The notes beneath the pieces were generated by a model. It ran no database searches. It saw only the letters and a list, made by a program, of their open reading frames with translations, and was not told where the DNA came from. A stretch of DNA of 64,000 nucleotides from Planococcus sp. 107-1 (GTDB lineage Bacteria > Bacillota > Bacilli > Bacillales_A > Planococcaceae). Location: positions 1,240,001-1,304,000 of the forward strand of contig NZ_CP090977.1 in the NCBI RefSeq assembly GCF_021513255.1. The letters are read 5' to 3'. The position numbers and the translations under genes were made by a program. Position 1 is the stretch's first letter; every line of letters starts with the position of its first letter. This document shows, piece after piece, positions 1-8,260 of the stretch.

Positions 1-1
1 T

Positions 2-669
2 GCACGCGATGATTCAAAAGTAGGCGTAATCGTCTTAACAGGTGAAGGCGAAAAAGCATTCTGCTCAGGAGGAGACCAAAGCGTCCGCGGCACGGGGGCT
101 ATGTAGGAGAAGATGAAATTCCACGTTTGAACGTATTGGACCTTCAACGTCTAATCCGTGTAATTCCAAAACCGGTAGTAGCGATGGTTGCAGGATATGC
201 AATTGGCGGCGGACATGTCTTGCACGTAGTCTGCGATTTGACGATTGCAGCTGACAATGCACGTTTCGGCCAGACAGGACCACGCGTCGGTTCTTTTGAC
301 GCTGGATACGGTTCAGGCTATTTAGCACGTATCATCGGCCATAAGAAAGCGCGTGAAATTTGGTACCTATGCCGTCAATACGACGCGCAAGAAGCACTTG
401 ATATGGGCTTAGTCAACACGGTAGTGCCATATGAGCAGCTTGAAGATGAAACGGTTAAATGGTGCGAGGAAATGCTCGAAATGAGCCCGACAGCCCTTCG
501 TTTTGTAAAAGCGGCAATGAACGCAGACACAGATGGCCTTGCTGGACTTCAGCAAATGGCGGGAGACGCTACATTGCTTTACTACACAACAGACGAAGCG
601 AAAGAAGGACGCGATGCGTTTAAAGAAAAACGCAAACCGGATTTCGGCCAATTCCCACGTTTCCCTTGA
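2..669 (+). pseudogene. menB: 1,4-dihydroxy-2-naphthoyl-CoA synthase MenB, 5' truncated by window edge and frameshifted
   Basis: MenB closes the second ring in menaquinone synthesis, converting o-succinylbenzoyl-CoA to 1,4-dihydroxy-2-naphthoyl-CoA in the cytosol. It belongs to the crotonase fold. Visible family segments are [33 protein letters not shown], and the C-terminal end FGQFPRFP. The N-terminal part lies outside the window. The frame read from base 2 stays open through GGDQSVRG, then reaches a stop at about 104. Resuming at base 91 in another frame gives [13 protein letters not shown] and runs to the stop at 669. One missing C near base 90-91 (GGC CAC read as GGCAC) explains the break. 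Everything else is intact, so a sequencing error is the likely cause. menE and menC follow on the same strand. Confidence 0.9.
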
Positions 670-683
670 TCAATGAATAATCG

Positions 684-715
684 AAAGCTGTCCTCTTAGG
701 GGGACAGCTTTTTTT
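684..715 (+). terminator. Rho-independent terminator after menB
   Basis: Inverted repeat AAAGCTGTCC / GGACAGCTTT with an 8-base loop, followed by a T run. It lies between menB and menE, so menE may depend on read-through or on its own promoter. Confidence 0.85.
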
Positions 716-801
716 AGAAAATAAAATGCTGTAAAAACTGGAATTGCGTATTCGATAGCTAGACGCGCATTTGCGCTTTTCTGAAAAGGAAGGGTTTTAT
801 A

Positions 802-2232
802 ATGACTTATCCAAACTGGCTGACTCAACGCAGCCACTTAAGCGGCAGTCGAATGGCGCTGTCTTTCCAAGATCAACAATGGACATTCACCGAAATCAAT
901 AGTTTAGCGCTGGAATATGCTGGGAAATTAGCTAGTCTAGGCATCCAGCCAGATTCCCGTCGCCATTCTCGCCAAGTCAAATCCGGATTTCATTTTTATC
1001 ATGTATGGCTGCCTGCACCTTGGCTGTGAAATGGTCATGCTGAATGAACGATTGGCTCCGGCAGAACTCGCTTATCAAATTGATGATTCAGCAGCGGATT
1101 TTGTATTGGCGGATGATCTCCTGAAAGATAAAGTAGAAGAACGGAATCCCGTCCTGTTCAGCCGGATTAAAGATGAGCGAGCTTCAGAAATCACGCAGGC
1201 GACAGAGTGGGAGCAAAGCCGCACGATTTCCATTATGTATACTTCCGGAACAACCGGCCATCCGAAAGGCGTCCGGCAGACGGCTGAAAATCATTTTTCA
1301 AGCGCTGTTTCTTCAGCGCTGAACATCGGAGTTGCACCAGAAGATGTCTGGCTTTGTTCAGTGCCCTTGTTTCATATCAGTGGATTTTCAATTTTGATGC
1401 GTTCGCTGATTTACGGCATGGGCGTCCGGCTGTATGAGAAGTTTGATGCGGAGCATACTGCAAGGGAAATTTGCGAAGGTTCAGTCACGCATGTGTCGCT
1501 TGTGGGCGTGATGTTGGAACGTGTACTCAGCAACGTAGAAGAAGCTGGAATGAAAGCATCTCCGCGGTTTAAAGCGATTCTTGCAGGCGGCGGCCAGTTC
1601 CTGTTGCTTACATGAAACGGGCTGACAAGTTGGAGATTCCTGTTCTCCAGACATATGGGATGACGGAGACTTCGTCACAAACGACGACGCTGCAGCCGGC
1701 AGATGCGGAACGCAAAATCGGTTCTTCCGGCAAGCCTTTGTTTTTGTACCAAGTGAAAATAGAAGGAACCGATAAAGCCGGTGAAAAAGGAGAGATTCTC
1801 ATTCATGGGCCCCAAGTGACGCCAGGATATATCGGCCGATTCTCGGATCGGCAAGTTCAGCCAGACGGCTGGCTGCATACGGGAGATATCGGCTACTTGG
1901 ATGACGAAGGTTTTCTATTTGTCGTAGACCGCCGTTCGGACTTGATCGTATCTGGCGGTGAGAATGTCTATCCTGCGGAAATCGAGAAAGTGCTGCTTGC
2001 GCATCCGGCTGTACGGGAAGCCGGTGTCTGCGGTGCGGTACATGAGAAATGGGGAGAAGTGCCGGTCGCTTTTGTGGTCTTGAATAAACCGGTTGAAGCC
2101 GAAGAATTGCTTACGTATTGCAAACAGCAAATCGCTTCCTATAAAGTGCCGAAGCAATTGACCTTTGTGGATGCCTTGCCGCGAAACGCTTCGAATAAAC
2201 TCTTGAGAAGAGAGCTGAAAGCATGGACGTGA
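802..2232 (+). pseudogene. menE: o-succinylbenzoate-CoA ligase MenE, interrupted by two frameshifts
   Basis: MenE activates o-succinylbenzoate with ATP and CoA, the step before MenB. The start ATG at 802 follows AAGGAAGGG at seven bases. Three reading frames together give a protein of about 477 residues, close to the family's usual 480-490. The AMP-binding motif MYTSGTTGHPKGV is near 1235-1275, YGMTET near 1655, and WLHTGDIGYLDDEG near 1870. The first break, near 958-962, needs one base removed or two restored (GTGT read as GT fits). It lies just before the segment FIFIMYGCLHLGCEM. The second break, near 1592-1595, is one missing C (GGC CCA read as GGCCA), inside ILAGGGPVPVAYMK. Both are short-repeat contractions, so sequencing error is the preferred reading. 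The stop overlaps the start of menC. Confidence 0.9.
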
Positions 2233-3287
2233 CTATTTCCGAAATCCTTTTGACGCCGATCAAGCAGCCTCTGAAGCTGCCTTTCAAAACCTCCCTGCAG
2301 CATGTAAAAGAGCGGGAAGCGATTTTAGTGACAGTGATTTCAAATGAAGGGTTAAAAGGCTACGGAGAATGCGTGGCCTTCTCAACGCCTTGGTATACGG
2401 AAGAAACGATAACCGGTTGCCGATTTGTGATAGAAAATGTACTTATCCCTTTATTAAACGGTGAAACGCTCGATGGCCCCGAGGAAGTCACGGGGCGATT
2501 TAGCCAGGTGAAAGGCAATCACATGGCAAAAGCGGCAATCGAAATGGCGGTGTGGGACCTTTTTGCGAAGAAGAGAAAGTCGCCGCTTTGGCAAATGGTC
2601 GGCGGCAGCGGAGAAGCAGTCGAGGCAGGTGTCGTTGTGGCTGCAGATGAAGCTGAAATTGCTGGTCGTGTAGAGGCGGCAGTTGCTAAAGGGTATAGCC
2701 GCATCAAAATAAAAATTAATCCTGCAACAAATAAGGAATTGCTGAAAAACATCGTTTCAAGCTATCCCGACACCCTGTTTTTTGCAGATGCGAATGGCGC
2801 GTTCGATGAAACAAATTTCAATCAGCTTAAACAGTTCGACTCGATTGGACTTGCGTTGATCGAACAGCCTTTTGGGGAACAAGAGTGGCAGCTGCATGCA
2901 CGAGCTAAACGGGAAATGAAGACAGCCATCTGTTTGGACGAAAGCATCAAGAGTTTTGAAGATGTGGAACGGATGATTTTTGAACAGGCTGGAGATATTA
3001 TCGTCTTGAAAATGGGCAGACTTGGCGGCTGGAGCGAAACATTGCGCATCGTGGAGATATGCCAGAAGCATTCGATTGGAATGTGGGTCGGCGGCATGAT
3101 CGAGTTCGGTGTATCGAAAGCTCACAACTTAGCCTTGGCATCTCTTCCTGGTATCACTTTGCCGGGCGATTTTTCGGATTCGGGGCATTTCTGGGAACGG
3201 GACATCATCGTTCCTGAAATAAAAGTCGCGGATGGGAACATTGAACTGAGCAAAAAGCATGGCATTGGCTATGATATACAATTGTAA
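2223..3287 (+). CDS. menC: o-succinylbenzoate synthase MenC
   Basis: MenC is a 354-residue enolase-superfamily enzyme that dehydrates SHCHC to o-succinylbenzoate in menaquinone synthesis. The catalytic pattern is complete: the KIKIN lysines (K162 and K164), metal ligands D189 (DANGAF), E214 (IEQPF) and D239 (LDES), and the second base lysine K263 (VLKMGRLGG). The ATG at 2223 overlaps the last ten bases of menE, suggesting translational coupling. Related MenC/N-acylamino acid racemase proteins share this pattern, but the men context decides the function. A terminator follows at once, so this is the last gene of the operon. Confidence 0.95.
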   Translation: MDVTISEILLTPIKQPLKLPFKTSLQHVKEREAILVTVISNEGLKGYGECVAFSTPWYTEETITGCRFVIENVLIPLLNGETLDGPEEVTGRFSQVKGNHMAKAAIEMAVWDLFAKKRKSPLWQMVGGSGEAVEAGVVVAADEAEIAGRVEAAVAKGYSRIKIKINPATNKELLKNIVSSYPDTLFFADANGAFDETNFNQLKQFDSIGLALIEQPFGEQEWQLHARAKREMKTAICLDESIKSFEDVERMIFEQAGDIIVLKMGRLGGWSETLRIVEICQKHSIGMWVGGMIEFGVSKAHNLALASLPGITLPGDFSDSGHFWERDIIVPEIKVADGNIELSKKHGIGYDIQL

Positions 3288-3290
3288 AAG

Positions 3291-3325
3291 AAAGTTTGGG
3301 TTGATGAGTCAATCCAAGCTTTTTC
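3291..3325 (+). terminator. Terminator of the men operon
   Basis: Imperfect inverted repeat AAAGTTTGGGTTGA / TCAATCCAAGCTTT with a TGAG loop, then a T-rich tract. It lies directly after the menC stop. Confidence 0.7.
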
Positions 3326-3389
3326 TTTATAGAATGGAACTAATCCCTTTTTGATACGTATATACATATAACAGAAAGGGGCCAGAGAG

Positions 3390-3650
3390 ATGAGTTTTTG
3401 GAAGATGTTTTTCGCAATTTTATTCACCCGATTAGTTGCGGACCTTACTTATTTGAGGCTGGCTTTTTTTGAATATGACTTGAATCTATTTGCCGGTGAA
3501 TATTCCTTCGTCTCATTATTGAAGTTTTTTATCGAGTTGGGCCTATTCGGTGTGCTGTTTATCGGAACCTACTATTTGTTGGACTATATCCCAAAAAGGC
3601 GCATGCGCACCAGATATGAAGCTGCCGAACAGGAACGGAACCGAAATTAA
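3390..3650 (+). CDS. Small two-helix membrane protein of unknown function
   Basis: I do not recognise this 86-residue protein. It has a hydrophobic stretch near residues 3-27, a stronger one near 42-68 (FFIELGLFGVLFIGTYYLL), and a basic, charged C-terminus (PKRRMRTRYEAAEQERNRN). That pattern suggests a small integral membrane protein with a cytosolic tail. The start ATG follows AAAGGGG with suitable spacing. It is the first gene after the men terminator. Only 31 bases separate it from the downstream ATPase gene, so the two may be co-transcribed. Confidence 0.6.
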   Translation: MSFWKMFFAILFTRLVADLTYLRLAFFEYDLNLFAGEYSFVSLLKFFIELGLFGVLFIGTYYLLDYIPKRRMRTRYEAAEQERNRN

Positions 3651-3681
3651 ATAAATCATAGACCTATAAGGAAGTGAAAAA

Positions 3682-4410
3682 ATGTTCCTAAAAAGAATCA
3701 CGCTGCTGAAAGAAGAAGTGGAAGATACATCGCAATATCCTTTTACGATTCCATCGATCAAAGAACTCGAACAATTGGAACTGACGAGTCCGATCACTTT
3801 TTTTGTTGGAGAGAACGGTTCTGGCAAATCTACATTGCTGGAAGCCATTGCTGATAAATGCGATTTCAATACGGCCGGGGGAGGGCGAAATAATATATAT
3901 GATGTCCATGCTTCCCAGTCGGTGCTGGGGGATTATATCCGCTTATCTTGGCTGCCGAAGATAGGGAATGGCTTTTTCATGCGCGCTGAATCTTTTTATC
4001 ATTTTGCAACGCATATCGATGAAATGGCTAAAGAAGAAATGATTCCTTACCGGGCGTATGGCGGGAAATCTTTGCACGAACAGTCCCACGGAGAATCGTT
4101 TCTATCTTTATTCTTAAACCGTTTCAGCGGTGAAGCGATTTATCTGCTGGATGAGCCGGAGGCGGCGCTTTCACCGCAGCGGCAGTTGATGTTTTTAAGG
4201 ATTTTGCATGAATTGACGCAAGATGAAGAATGCCAATTCATCATCGCTACCCATTCGCCGATCTTGCTCGGGTTCCCTGGAGCTCAGATTCTCAGTTTCG
4301 ACCATGGTTCGATACGAGAAGTACAATACGAAGAAACGGATCATTACCGAATTACCAAATCATTCTTGGACCACCGGGAGCGGTTTTTAAAAGAGATAAT
4401 GGAGGACTAG
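3682..4410 (+). CDS. AAA/ABC-type ATP-binding protein (SMC/RecF-like, stand-alone)
   Basis: This 242-residue soluble ATPase has a Walker A motif FVGENGSGKST (about residues 42-51), a Walker B with catalytic glutamate YLLDEPEAAL (about 152-162), and a switch histidine ATHSPILL (about 190). It has no membrane segments and no long coiled coil. This resembles the short AAA_21/AAA_23-type ATPases that stand alone or act with a partner, rather than a transporter subunit. The start follows AAGGAAGTG. Two small membrane-protein genes follow at once (11-base gap, then an ATGA overlap), so a membrane-linked ATPase unit is possible. That link is inference, and the substrate or partner is unknown. Confidence 0.75.
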   Translation: MFLKRITLLKEEVEDTSQYPFTIPSIKELEQLELTSPITFFVGENGSGKSTLLEAIADKCDFNTAGGGRNNIYDVHASQSVLGDYIRLSWLPKIGNGFFMRAESFYHFATHIDEMAKEEMIPYRAYGGKSLHEQSHGESFLSLFLNRFSGEAIYLLDEPEAALSPQRQLMFLRILHELTQDEECQFIIATHSPILLGFPGAQILSFDHGSIREVQYEETDHYRITKSFLDHRERFLKEIMED

Positions 4411-4421
4411 GAGGTGCGTAG

Positions 4422-4721
4422 ATGGAAGGGTATGGATTTCTCCTATTTCTTGTTCTTGCTATAGCAATAGTGTTAGCCCTGTCAGGTATAGGTTTGAAAA
4501 AAATCCTGCCGCCTGAAAAAGCGGTTCAAACGATTGCTATGAGTTTTGCCTCTTTGCTGCTGGCGAGTATTGCGGTAGTCATTATCAGTCTATTTATTGG
4601 CGGATGGGAAGGGATGGGCTATGGCATCCTCGGAATATGTGCCTTGATTGGCACGGTTGTGGGCAGTTTCATGTATGCTGGCCTATCTTATTTTATCGAT
4701 AGGAGGAAATCGAAAAAATGA
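4422..4721 (+). CDS. Three-helix membrane protein, possibly YesK-like
   Basis: A 99-residue hydrophobic protein with three probable membrane helices (about 4-25, 38-60 and 66-90) and a basic end (DRRKSKK). The loop IGGWEGMGYGILGI resembles the GGWEGMG segment I recall from YesK-like proteins of Bacillus; that assignment is from memory and tentative. The start is preceded by AGGAGGTG. Its stop TGA overlaps the ATG of the next gene, indicating coupled translation with a second small membrane protein. Confidence 0.6.
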   Translation: MEGYGFLLFLVLAIAIVLALSGIGLKKILPPEKAVQTIAMSFASLLLASIAVVIISLFIGGWEGMGYGILGICALIGTVVGSFMYAGLSYFIDRRKSKK

Positions 4722-4945
4722 AAAAGTATTTGGTCTTTATCGTCACCTTTATTTTGTTGCTTACGGTGGCGCAAATCGGTTCAGGATTGATACTTACTTC
4801 ACTATATGTTCCGGATATGGCAAATGCCGCTCAAACAGGGAATGAGCCGGCAGTTTTTGGATGGCCACCGCTAGTTTCATTCGCTGGAATGGTATTGACG
4901 GCGACACTCGCATTCGGCATCACACAAAAACTCATTAAAACATAG
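4718..4945 (+). CDS. Small two-helix membrane protein of unknown function
   Basis: A 75-residue protein with one N-terminal helix (about residues 4-28, VFIVTFILLLTVAQIG) and one C-terminal helix (about 50-70), joined by a short polar segment. It is not recognised. AGGAGG precedes the start inside the end of the upstream gene, and the start overlaps that gene's stop as ATGA. It is the last gene of the 3.4-4.9 kb group and runs into a terminator shared with znuA on the other strand. Confidence 0.6.
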   Translation: MKKYLVFIVTFILLLTVAQIGSGLILTSLYVPDMANAAQTGNEPAVFGWPPLVSFAGMVLTATLAFGITQKLIKT

Positions 4946-4948
4946 GAA

Positions 4949-4980
4949 AAGAAGGACTCCATTTGGAATCCTTCTTTTTT
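4949..4980. terminator. Bidirectional terminator between the small membrane gene cluster and znuA
   Basis: Inverted repeat GAAGGACTCC / GGAATCCTTC followed by six T on the plus strand. A-rich sequence on the other side lets it serve the convergent znuA gene too. Confidence 0.75.
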
Positions 4981-5992
4981 ATTGCAAGGCTGTCTTTAAT
5001 GTTTCAAGATTCTTTTCCATCAAGGTGAAATAAGTTTCTTCGTCGTTAATGTTTTCTTGGGTGAGGACGCCGAGATTGTTCATTTCAAGCGCTTCTGCAC
5101 CGACTTCTTTCTGAATCACTTCGGTTAGATTCGATGAAACGTTCTGCTCGAAAATGATGTGTTTGATGTTTTTCTCTTTTGCTAAATCCACAATTTCCGT
5201 GAGTTCTTTCTGGGATGGTTCGTCTTGGCTGTTCAAACCGGCGATAGCGACTTGCTCCAACCCGTAAGGCTCAGCCATATAGCCGAATGCTGCATGGGAA
5301 ACGAAGAAGGTTTTATTGTCCGCTTGTTCTGCCAGTTCGGCAAATGAGCGGTCCAATTCTTCCAGCTCGATTAGCAATTCAGCATAATTGCTTTCAAAGA
5401 TTTCCGAGTTTTCCGGATCTGCCTCTGCCAAGGAATCTTTGATGGATTCCGCTAATTTCTGGCTAAGCACAGGGGAGATCCAGACATGGGGGTCAGTTGA
5501 GCCATGGTCATGGCCCTCGTGAGACTCTTCATCGCGGGCTTCTTCATCATGCGCTTCTTCATCGTGAGACTCGTCATCATGAGCATCGCCTTCATGATGT
5601 TCTTCATGGCTAGTCGCTGCCACCAATTCCTCATCAGTGATCGCATCAGCGGTTGCAACAAACTCGACGTTTTCATTCTTTAGCGTTTTTTGTGCACTGT
5701 CGATAAATCCTTCAAGGCCAAGTCCGACGTAAAACATCAAATCCGCTTCAGCAAGTGCAATCATGTCTTGCTGGGTCGGTTCAAAACTATGTTCATTGGA
5801 TCCTGCCGGATAGATGGACTCAACAGTAACGGCTTCGCCGCCAATCCGTTCTGTAAAGTAAGTGAGCGGATAGACGGTTGTATAGACATGGAGCTTCGCG
5901 TCGTCTTCCGGTTCAGATGTTGTACCGGTTGTCGAGTCGCCGCAAGCAGCGAGTAGTAGAATAAGGATCAGTAACGGAATAAGTTTCTTCAT
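4979..5992 (-). CDS. znuA: Zinc ABC transporter substrate-binding lipoprotein
   Basis: A 337-residue solute-binding lipoprotein of the ZnuA/AdcA cluster A-1 family, which captures Zn2+ outside the membrane and hands it to a ZnuBC permease. The signal peptide ends in the lipobox LLAAC (about residues 13-17). Metal-site features include an N-terminal GSNEHSFEPTQQD histidine, a His/Asp/Glu-rich loop (about residues 128-165), HVWISP, and FVSHAAFGYMAE. The acidic His-rich loop is typical of zinc rather than manganese binders. The GGAGG ribosome site is good. No znuB or znuC lies beside it here, so the permease must be elsewhere. A Zur-type operator sits just upstream. Confidence 0.92.
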   Translation of the reverse strand: MKKLIPLLILILLLAACGDSTTGTTSEPEDDAKLHVYTTVYPLTYFTERIGGEAVTVESIYPAGSNEHSFEPTQQDMIALAEADLMFYVGLGLEGFIDSAQKTLKNENVEFVATADAITDEELVAATSHEEHHEGDAHDDESHDEEAHDEEARDEESHEGHDHGSTDPHVWISPVLSQKLAESIKDSLAEADPENSEIFESNYAELLIELEELDRSFAELAEQADNKTFFVSHAAFGYMAEPYGLEQVAIAGLNSQDEPSQKELTEIVDLAKEKNIKHIIFEQNVSSNLTEVIQKEVGAEALEMNNLGVLTQENINDEETYFTLMEKNLETLKTALQ

Positions 5993-6003
5993 AAATTTCC
6001 TCC

Positions 6004-6024
6004 AAAATGTAACGGTTACGTTTT
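6004..6024 (-). promoter_or_regulatory. Zur-type operator of znuA
   Basis: An imperfect palindrome AAAAYGTAAC-N-GTTACRTTTT resembles the Bacillus Zur box, whose core as I recall it is CGTAATNATTACG. It lies between the promoter and the ribosome site of znuA, where a bound repressor would block transcription in zinc-replete cells. Confidence 0.7.
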
Positions 6025-6037
6025 ATTTACTTAGAGA

Positions 6038-6066
6038 ATATTACACGATGCATTTTCAAAACACAA
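6038..6066 (-). promoter_or_regulatory. SigA-type promoter of znuA
   Basis: Read on the minus strand: -35 TTGTGT (6061-6066), a 17-base spacer, and -10 TAATAT (6038-6043). The Zur-like box begins about 14 bases downstream of the -10. Confidence 0.55.
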
Positions 6067-6081
6067 GAAAAACCACCAAAA

Positions 6082-6312
6082 TTATTTTTTTGGTGGCCAT
6101 TCTTCTGGAACAAAATCGATTCCGCCTTTATTGAAAGGGTGGCAGCTTAAGATCCGGCGTACGGCTAGATAGCCGCCTTTTATCGCCCCATGTTTTTCAA
6201 CAGCTTCGATTCCGTAATGCGAGCAGGTCGGGTAGAAGCGGCAGCTTGGCGGCGACAACGGGGAAATGAAACGCTGATAAAAGCGGAAAATTTTAATAAG
6301 GATCGTTTTCAT
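6082..6312 (-). CDS. yidD: Membrane protein insertion efficiency factor YidD
   Basis: A 76-residue YidD-family protein (B. subtilis YtjA), a small peripheral membrane protein that assists YidC-dependent insertion. The hallmark cysteine-rich segment [19 protein letters not shown] and the later SCHPFNKGG and FVPEEWPP blocks are all present. An in-frame TTG lies seven codons upstream. I chose the ATG at 6312 because AAAGAAG sits about ten bases before it and the family begins at this methionine. It lies upstream of znuA on the same strand but has its own spacing, and is divergent from dps. Confidence 0.92.
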   Translation of the reverse strand: MKTILIKIFRFYQRFISPLSPPSCRFYPTCSHYGIEAVEKHGAIKGGYLAVRRILSCHPFNKGGIDFVPEEWPPKK

Positions 6313-6349
6313 TGTAGAGTCATCTTCTTTCAAGAGAAAGTTTCGTTAT

Positions 6350-6375
6350 GTTTATTGTAGGCAGGTTAGAGGTAT
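6350..6375 (+). promoter_or_regulatory. SigB-like promoter of dps
   Basis: GTTTAT (-35), a 14-base spacer, and AGGTAT (-10), close to the SigB consensus GTTTAA-N13-15-GGGTAT. It lies about 47 bases before the dps start. In B. subtilis dps is a known SigB target, which supports the reading. Confidence 0.6.
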
Positions 6376-6421
6376 AAATAAAGTATAAGAGCTTATCAAA
6401 TACAAATGGAGAGTGATTTTA

Positions 6422-6868
6422 ATGTCAGCAGAATTAAACCACGAATTAAACGTACAAGTCGCAACTTGGTCAGTAGCCTATACGAAATTACATAATTTCC
6501 ACTGGTATGTAAAAGGGCCATCATTCTTTACACTGCATGTGAAGTTTGAAGAATTATACAATGAAGCAACGCTTCATATGGATGAAATCGCAGAACGTTT
6601 GCTTGCACTCGGCGGAAAGCCGGTTGCTACGATGAAGGAACAATTGGAACTTTCAGTTGTTGATGAAGCGACAAGCAAAGAAACTGCAGAAGAAATGGTT
6701 GATATTATCGTCAGCGACTACGATAAAATTATGAAATCATTGAAAAAAGGAATGGAACTTGCGGCTGCAGACGGCGATGATATGACGGAAGATATGTTAA
6801 ACGCGATTCACCAGAACTTAGAGAAGCATTCTTGGATGCTTTCTGCATTCTTAGGAGAAAAGAAGTAA
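6422..6868 (+). CDS. dps: Dps-family mini-ferritin
   Basis: A 148-residue Dps protein (B. subtilis Dps/YtkB type). It forms a 12-subunit shell that oxidises and stores iron and protects DNA under stress. The inter-subunit ferroxidase residues are in place: H27 (FHWYVKG), H39 (FFTLH), E43, D54 and E58 (MDEIAER). A GTG nine bases upstream is in frame, but the ATG at 6422 has GGAGAG at proper spacing and gives the usual family N-terminus. A SigB-like promoter precedes it and a terminator follows, so it is probably monocistronic. Confidence 0.94.
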   Translation: MSAELNHELNVQVATWSVAYTKLHNFHWYVKGPSFFTLHVKFEELYNEATLHMDEIAERLLALGGKPVATMKEQLELSVVDEATSKETAEEMVDIIVSDYDKIMKSLKKGMELAAADGDDMTEDMLNAIHQNLEKHSWMLSAFLGEKK

Positions 6869-6882
6869 AATAGAAGGACTCG

Positions 6883-6912
6883 GCGTACACTTTAACGAGT
6901 GTGCGCTTTTTT
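6883..6912 (+). terminator. Terminator after dps
   Basis: Inverted repeat GCGTACACT / AGTGTGCGC with an intervening TTAACG-type loop and six T after it. Confidence 0.8.
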
Positions 6913-6933
6913 GATGGCAGTGAGGTGAATTAG

Positions 6934-7392
6934 ATGATTTATACCGATTTAAACGGCTTTCGCTGTGAACTTTCCTTTGTTCCCGGCTCCTTCGATGTTC
7001 CGAGCCGTCATGTCTTAGTTATTGCAAAGTATCAGGGGAAGTGGCTGATGACGGACCATCCAAAGCGTGGAATCGAATTTCCGGGCGGAAAGGTAGAGGC
7101 TGGCGAAAGTTTAAAGGCAGCAGCAGCTAGGGAAGTATATGAAGAAACGGGCGGGGTAGCTGAGAAACTGGAATGGTTTGCAGAATACGTCGTTTACGGT
7201 CAGCCTTCTTTCTGCAAAACGGTTTTTATTGCCGAAGTGGAACGAATCGATTCCGTGAAATTGATGGAAACAAAAGGCGCCGTATTAAAAGAGGGATTAG
7301 AAGTAACAGAAGATTTTAGTTTCCTCATGAAAGACCAGGGAATGCTGAAAATCATGGAGAAGGTGAAAGAGCTTGGAAAATGGGAAAATTGA
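6934..7392 (+). CDS. ytkD: Nudix hydrolase YtkD
   Basis: A 152-residue Nudix enzyme matching B. subtilis YtkD, which hydrolyses nucleoside triphosphates including oxidised guanine nucleotides and can act on RNA 5' ends. The Nudix box GGKVEAGESLKAAAAREVYE and ETGG spans about residues 51-74 with the full GX5EX7REUXEEXGU pattern. The start ATG follows GAGGTG at suitable distance. Its stop lies about 20 bases inside the next gene, so the two are translationally linked. Location beside dps matches the B. subtilis order. Confidence 0.88.
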   Translation: MIYTDLNGFRCELSFVPGSFDVPSRHVLVIAKYQGKWLMTDHPKRGIEFPGGKVEAGESLKAAAAREVYEETGGVAEKLEWFAEYVVYGQPSFCKTVFIAEVERIDSVKLMETKGAVLKEGLEVTEDFSFLMKDQGMLKIMEKVKELGKWEN

Positions 7393-8155
7393 ATCGGCGA
7401 AACTTTACCCTTCGCCTAATCCACGGGTAAAGTTGACGGAAATTGTGTATTGGTCTGATGGCCTTAAAGTGAAAGGGCTGCTCGCTGAGCCGAAAAAAGG
7501 AAAAAGTACGAGTGGTATCCTCTATTTAAGAGGAGGCATTCAATCGATCGGGATGGTACGCCCTGCACGCATTGCGCAATTTGCCGCTTACGGATTTACG
7601 GTTTTTGCACCTTACTACAGAGGGAACCGCGGCGGGGAAGGACGCGATGAATTCGCAGGGGCTGACCGCTGGGATGCTGTCCATGCAGTGGAAGTGCTAA
7701 AGCAGAAATGTTCAGGACCAGTTCACCTGCTGGCATTTTCACGCGGCGGCATCATGGCACTTTGGACAGCGGTATTGCGTGATGATATTGCTTCAGTCGT
7801 AACATGGGCCGGAGTGACGGATACAGTGCTGACGTATAAAGAACGCCCTGATATGCGGCGCATGATGAAGCGCTTGTATGGCGGCACTCCAAACACCGCT
7901 TTGACTGCCTTCGAAGAGCGGAATCCGCTGCTGCGGATCGAGGAAGCACATATGCCATTCTTAATTATTCATGGCTTGCAAGATGAGAATGTCTTTCCTG
8001 CGCAGGCGTATTTATTGGAAGAGGCATTGAAGATGAATGAACAAGCGCATGAAACCTGGTATTTCCCGGAATACACGCATTTCTTCCCGCCGGCAGCGAA
8101 CCGGAAAGTGGCGAAAGCGCTGACTGTCTGGATGAAAGAGCAGGAAAAAAGCTAG
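7373..8155 (+). CDS. Alpha/beta hydrolase, prolyl oligopeptidase-like (YtmA type)
   Basis: A 260-residue cytosolic alpha/beta hydrolase. The nucleophile elbow is AFSRGGIMAL, the acid is in HGLQDENVFP, and the histidine in EYTHFFPPAA, so the triad is complete. YLRGGIQSIGMVRPA probably supplies the oxyanion region. The fold is that of the acyl-peptidase/S9 C-terminal domain without the propeller. The substrate is unknown. The start is a TTG at 7373 behind GGTGAAAG, inside the end of ytkD; no better start exists before the conserved core. It may correspond to B. subtilis ytmA, but I am not certain of the symbol. Confidence 0.8.
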   Translation: MENGKIESAKLYPSPNPRVKLTEIVYWSDGLKVKGLLAEPKKGKSTSGILYLRGGIQSIGMVRPARIAQFAAYGFTVFAPYYRGNRGGEGRDEFAGADRWDAVHAVEVLKQKCSGPVHLLAFSRGGIMALWTAVLRDDIASVVTWAGVTDTVLTYKERPDMRRMMKRLYGGTPNTALTAFEERNPLLRIEEAHMPFLIIHGLQDENVFPAQAYLLEEALKMNEQAHETWYFPEYTHFFPPAANRKVAKALTVWMKEQEKS

Positions 8156-8215
8156 CGCAGCGATGCAAATTGATCTGCTTTTTTATTCATACTAATAAAA
8201 ATACTTTTGAATAAA

Positions 8216-8249
8216 AAAGAAGCTCTCCTGTCAAAAGGAGAGCTTCTTT
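8216..8249. terminator. Bidirectional terminator between hydrolase gene and pckA
   Basis: Near-perfect 15-base arms AAAGAAGCTCTCCT / AGGAGAGCTTCTTT with a short loop. A-run on one side and T-run on the other serve the convergent genes. Confidence 0.9.
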
Positions 8250-8260
8250 GCTTTTAATAC

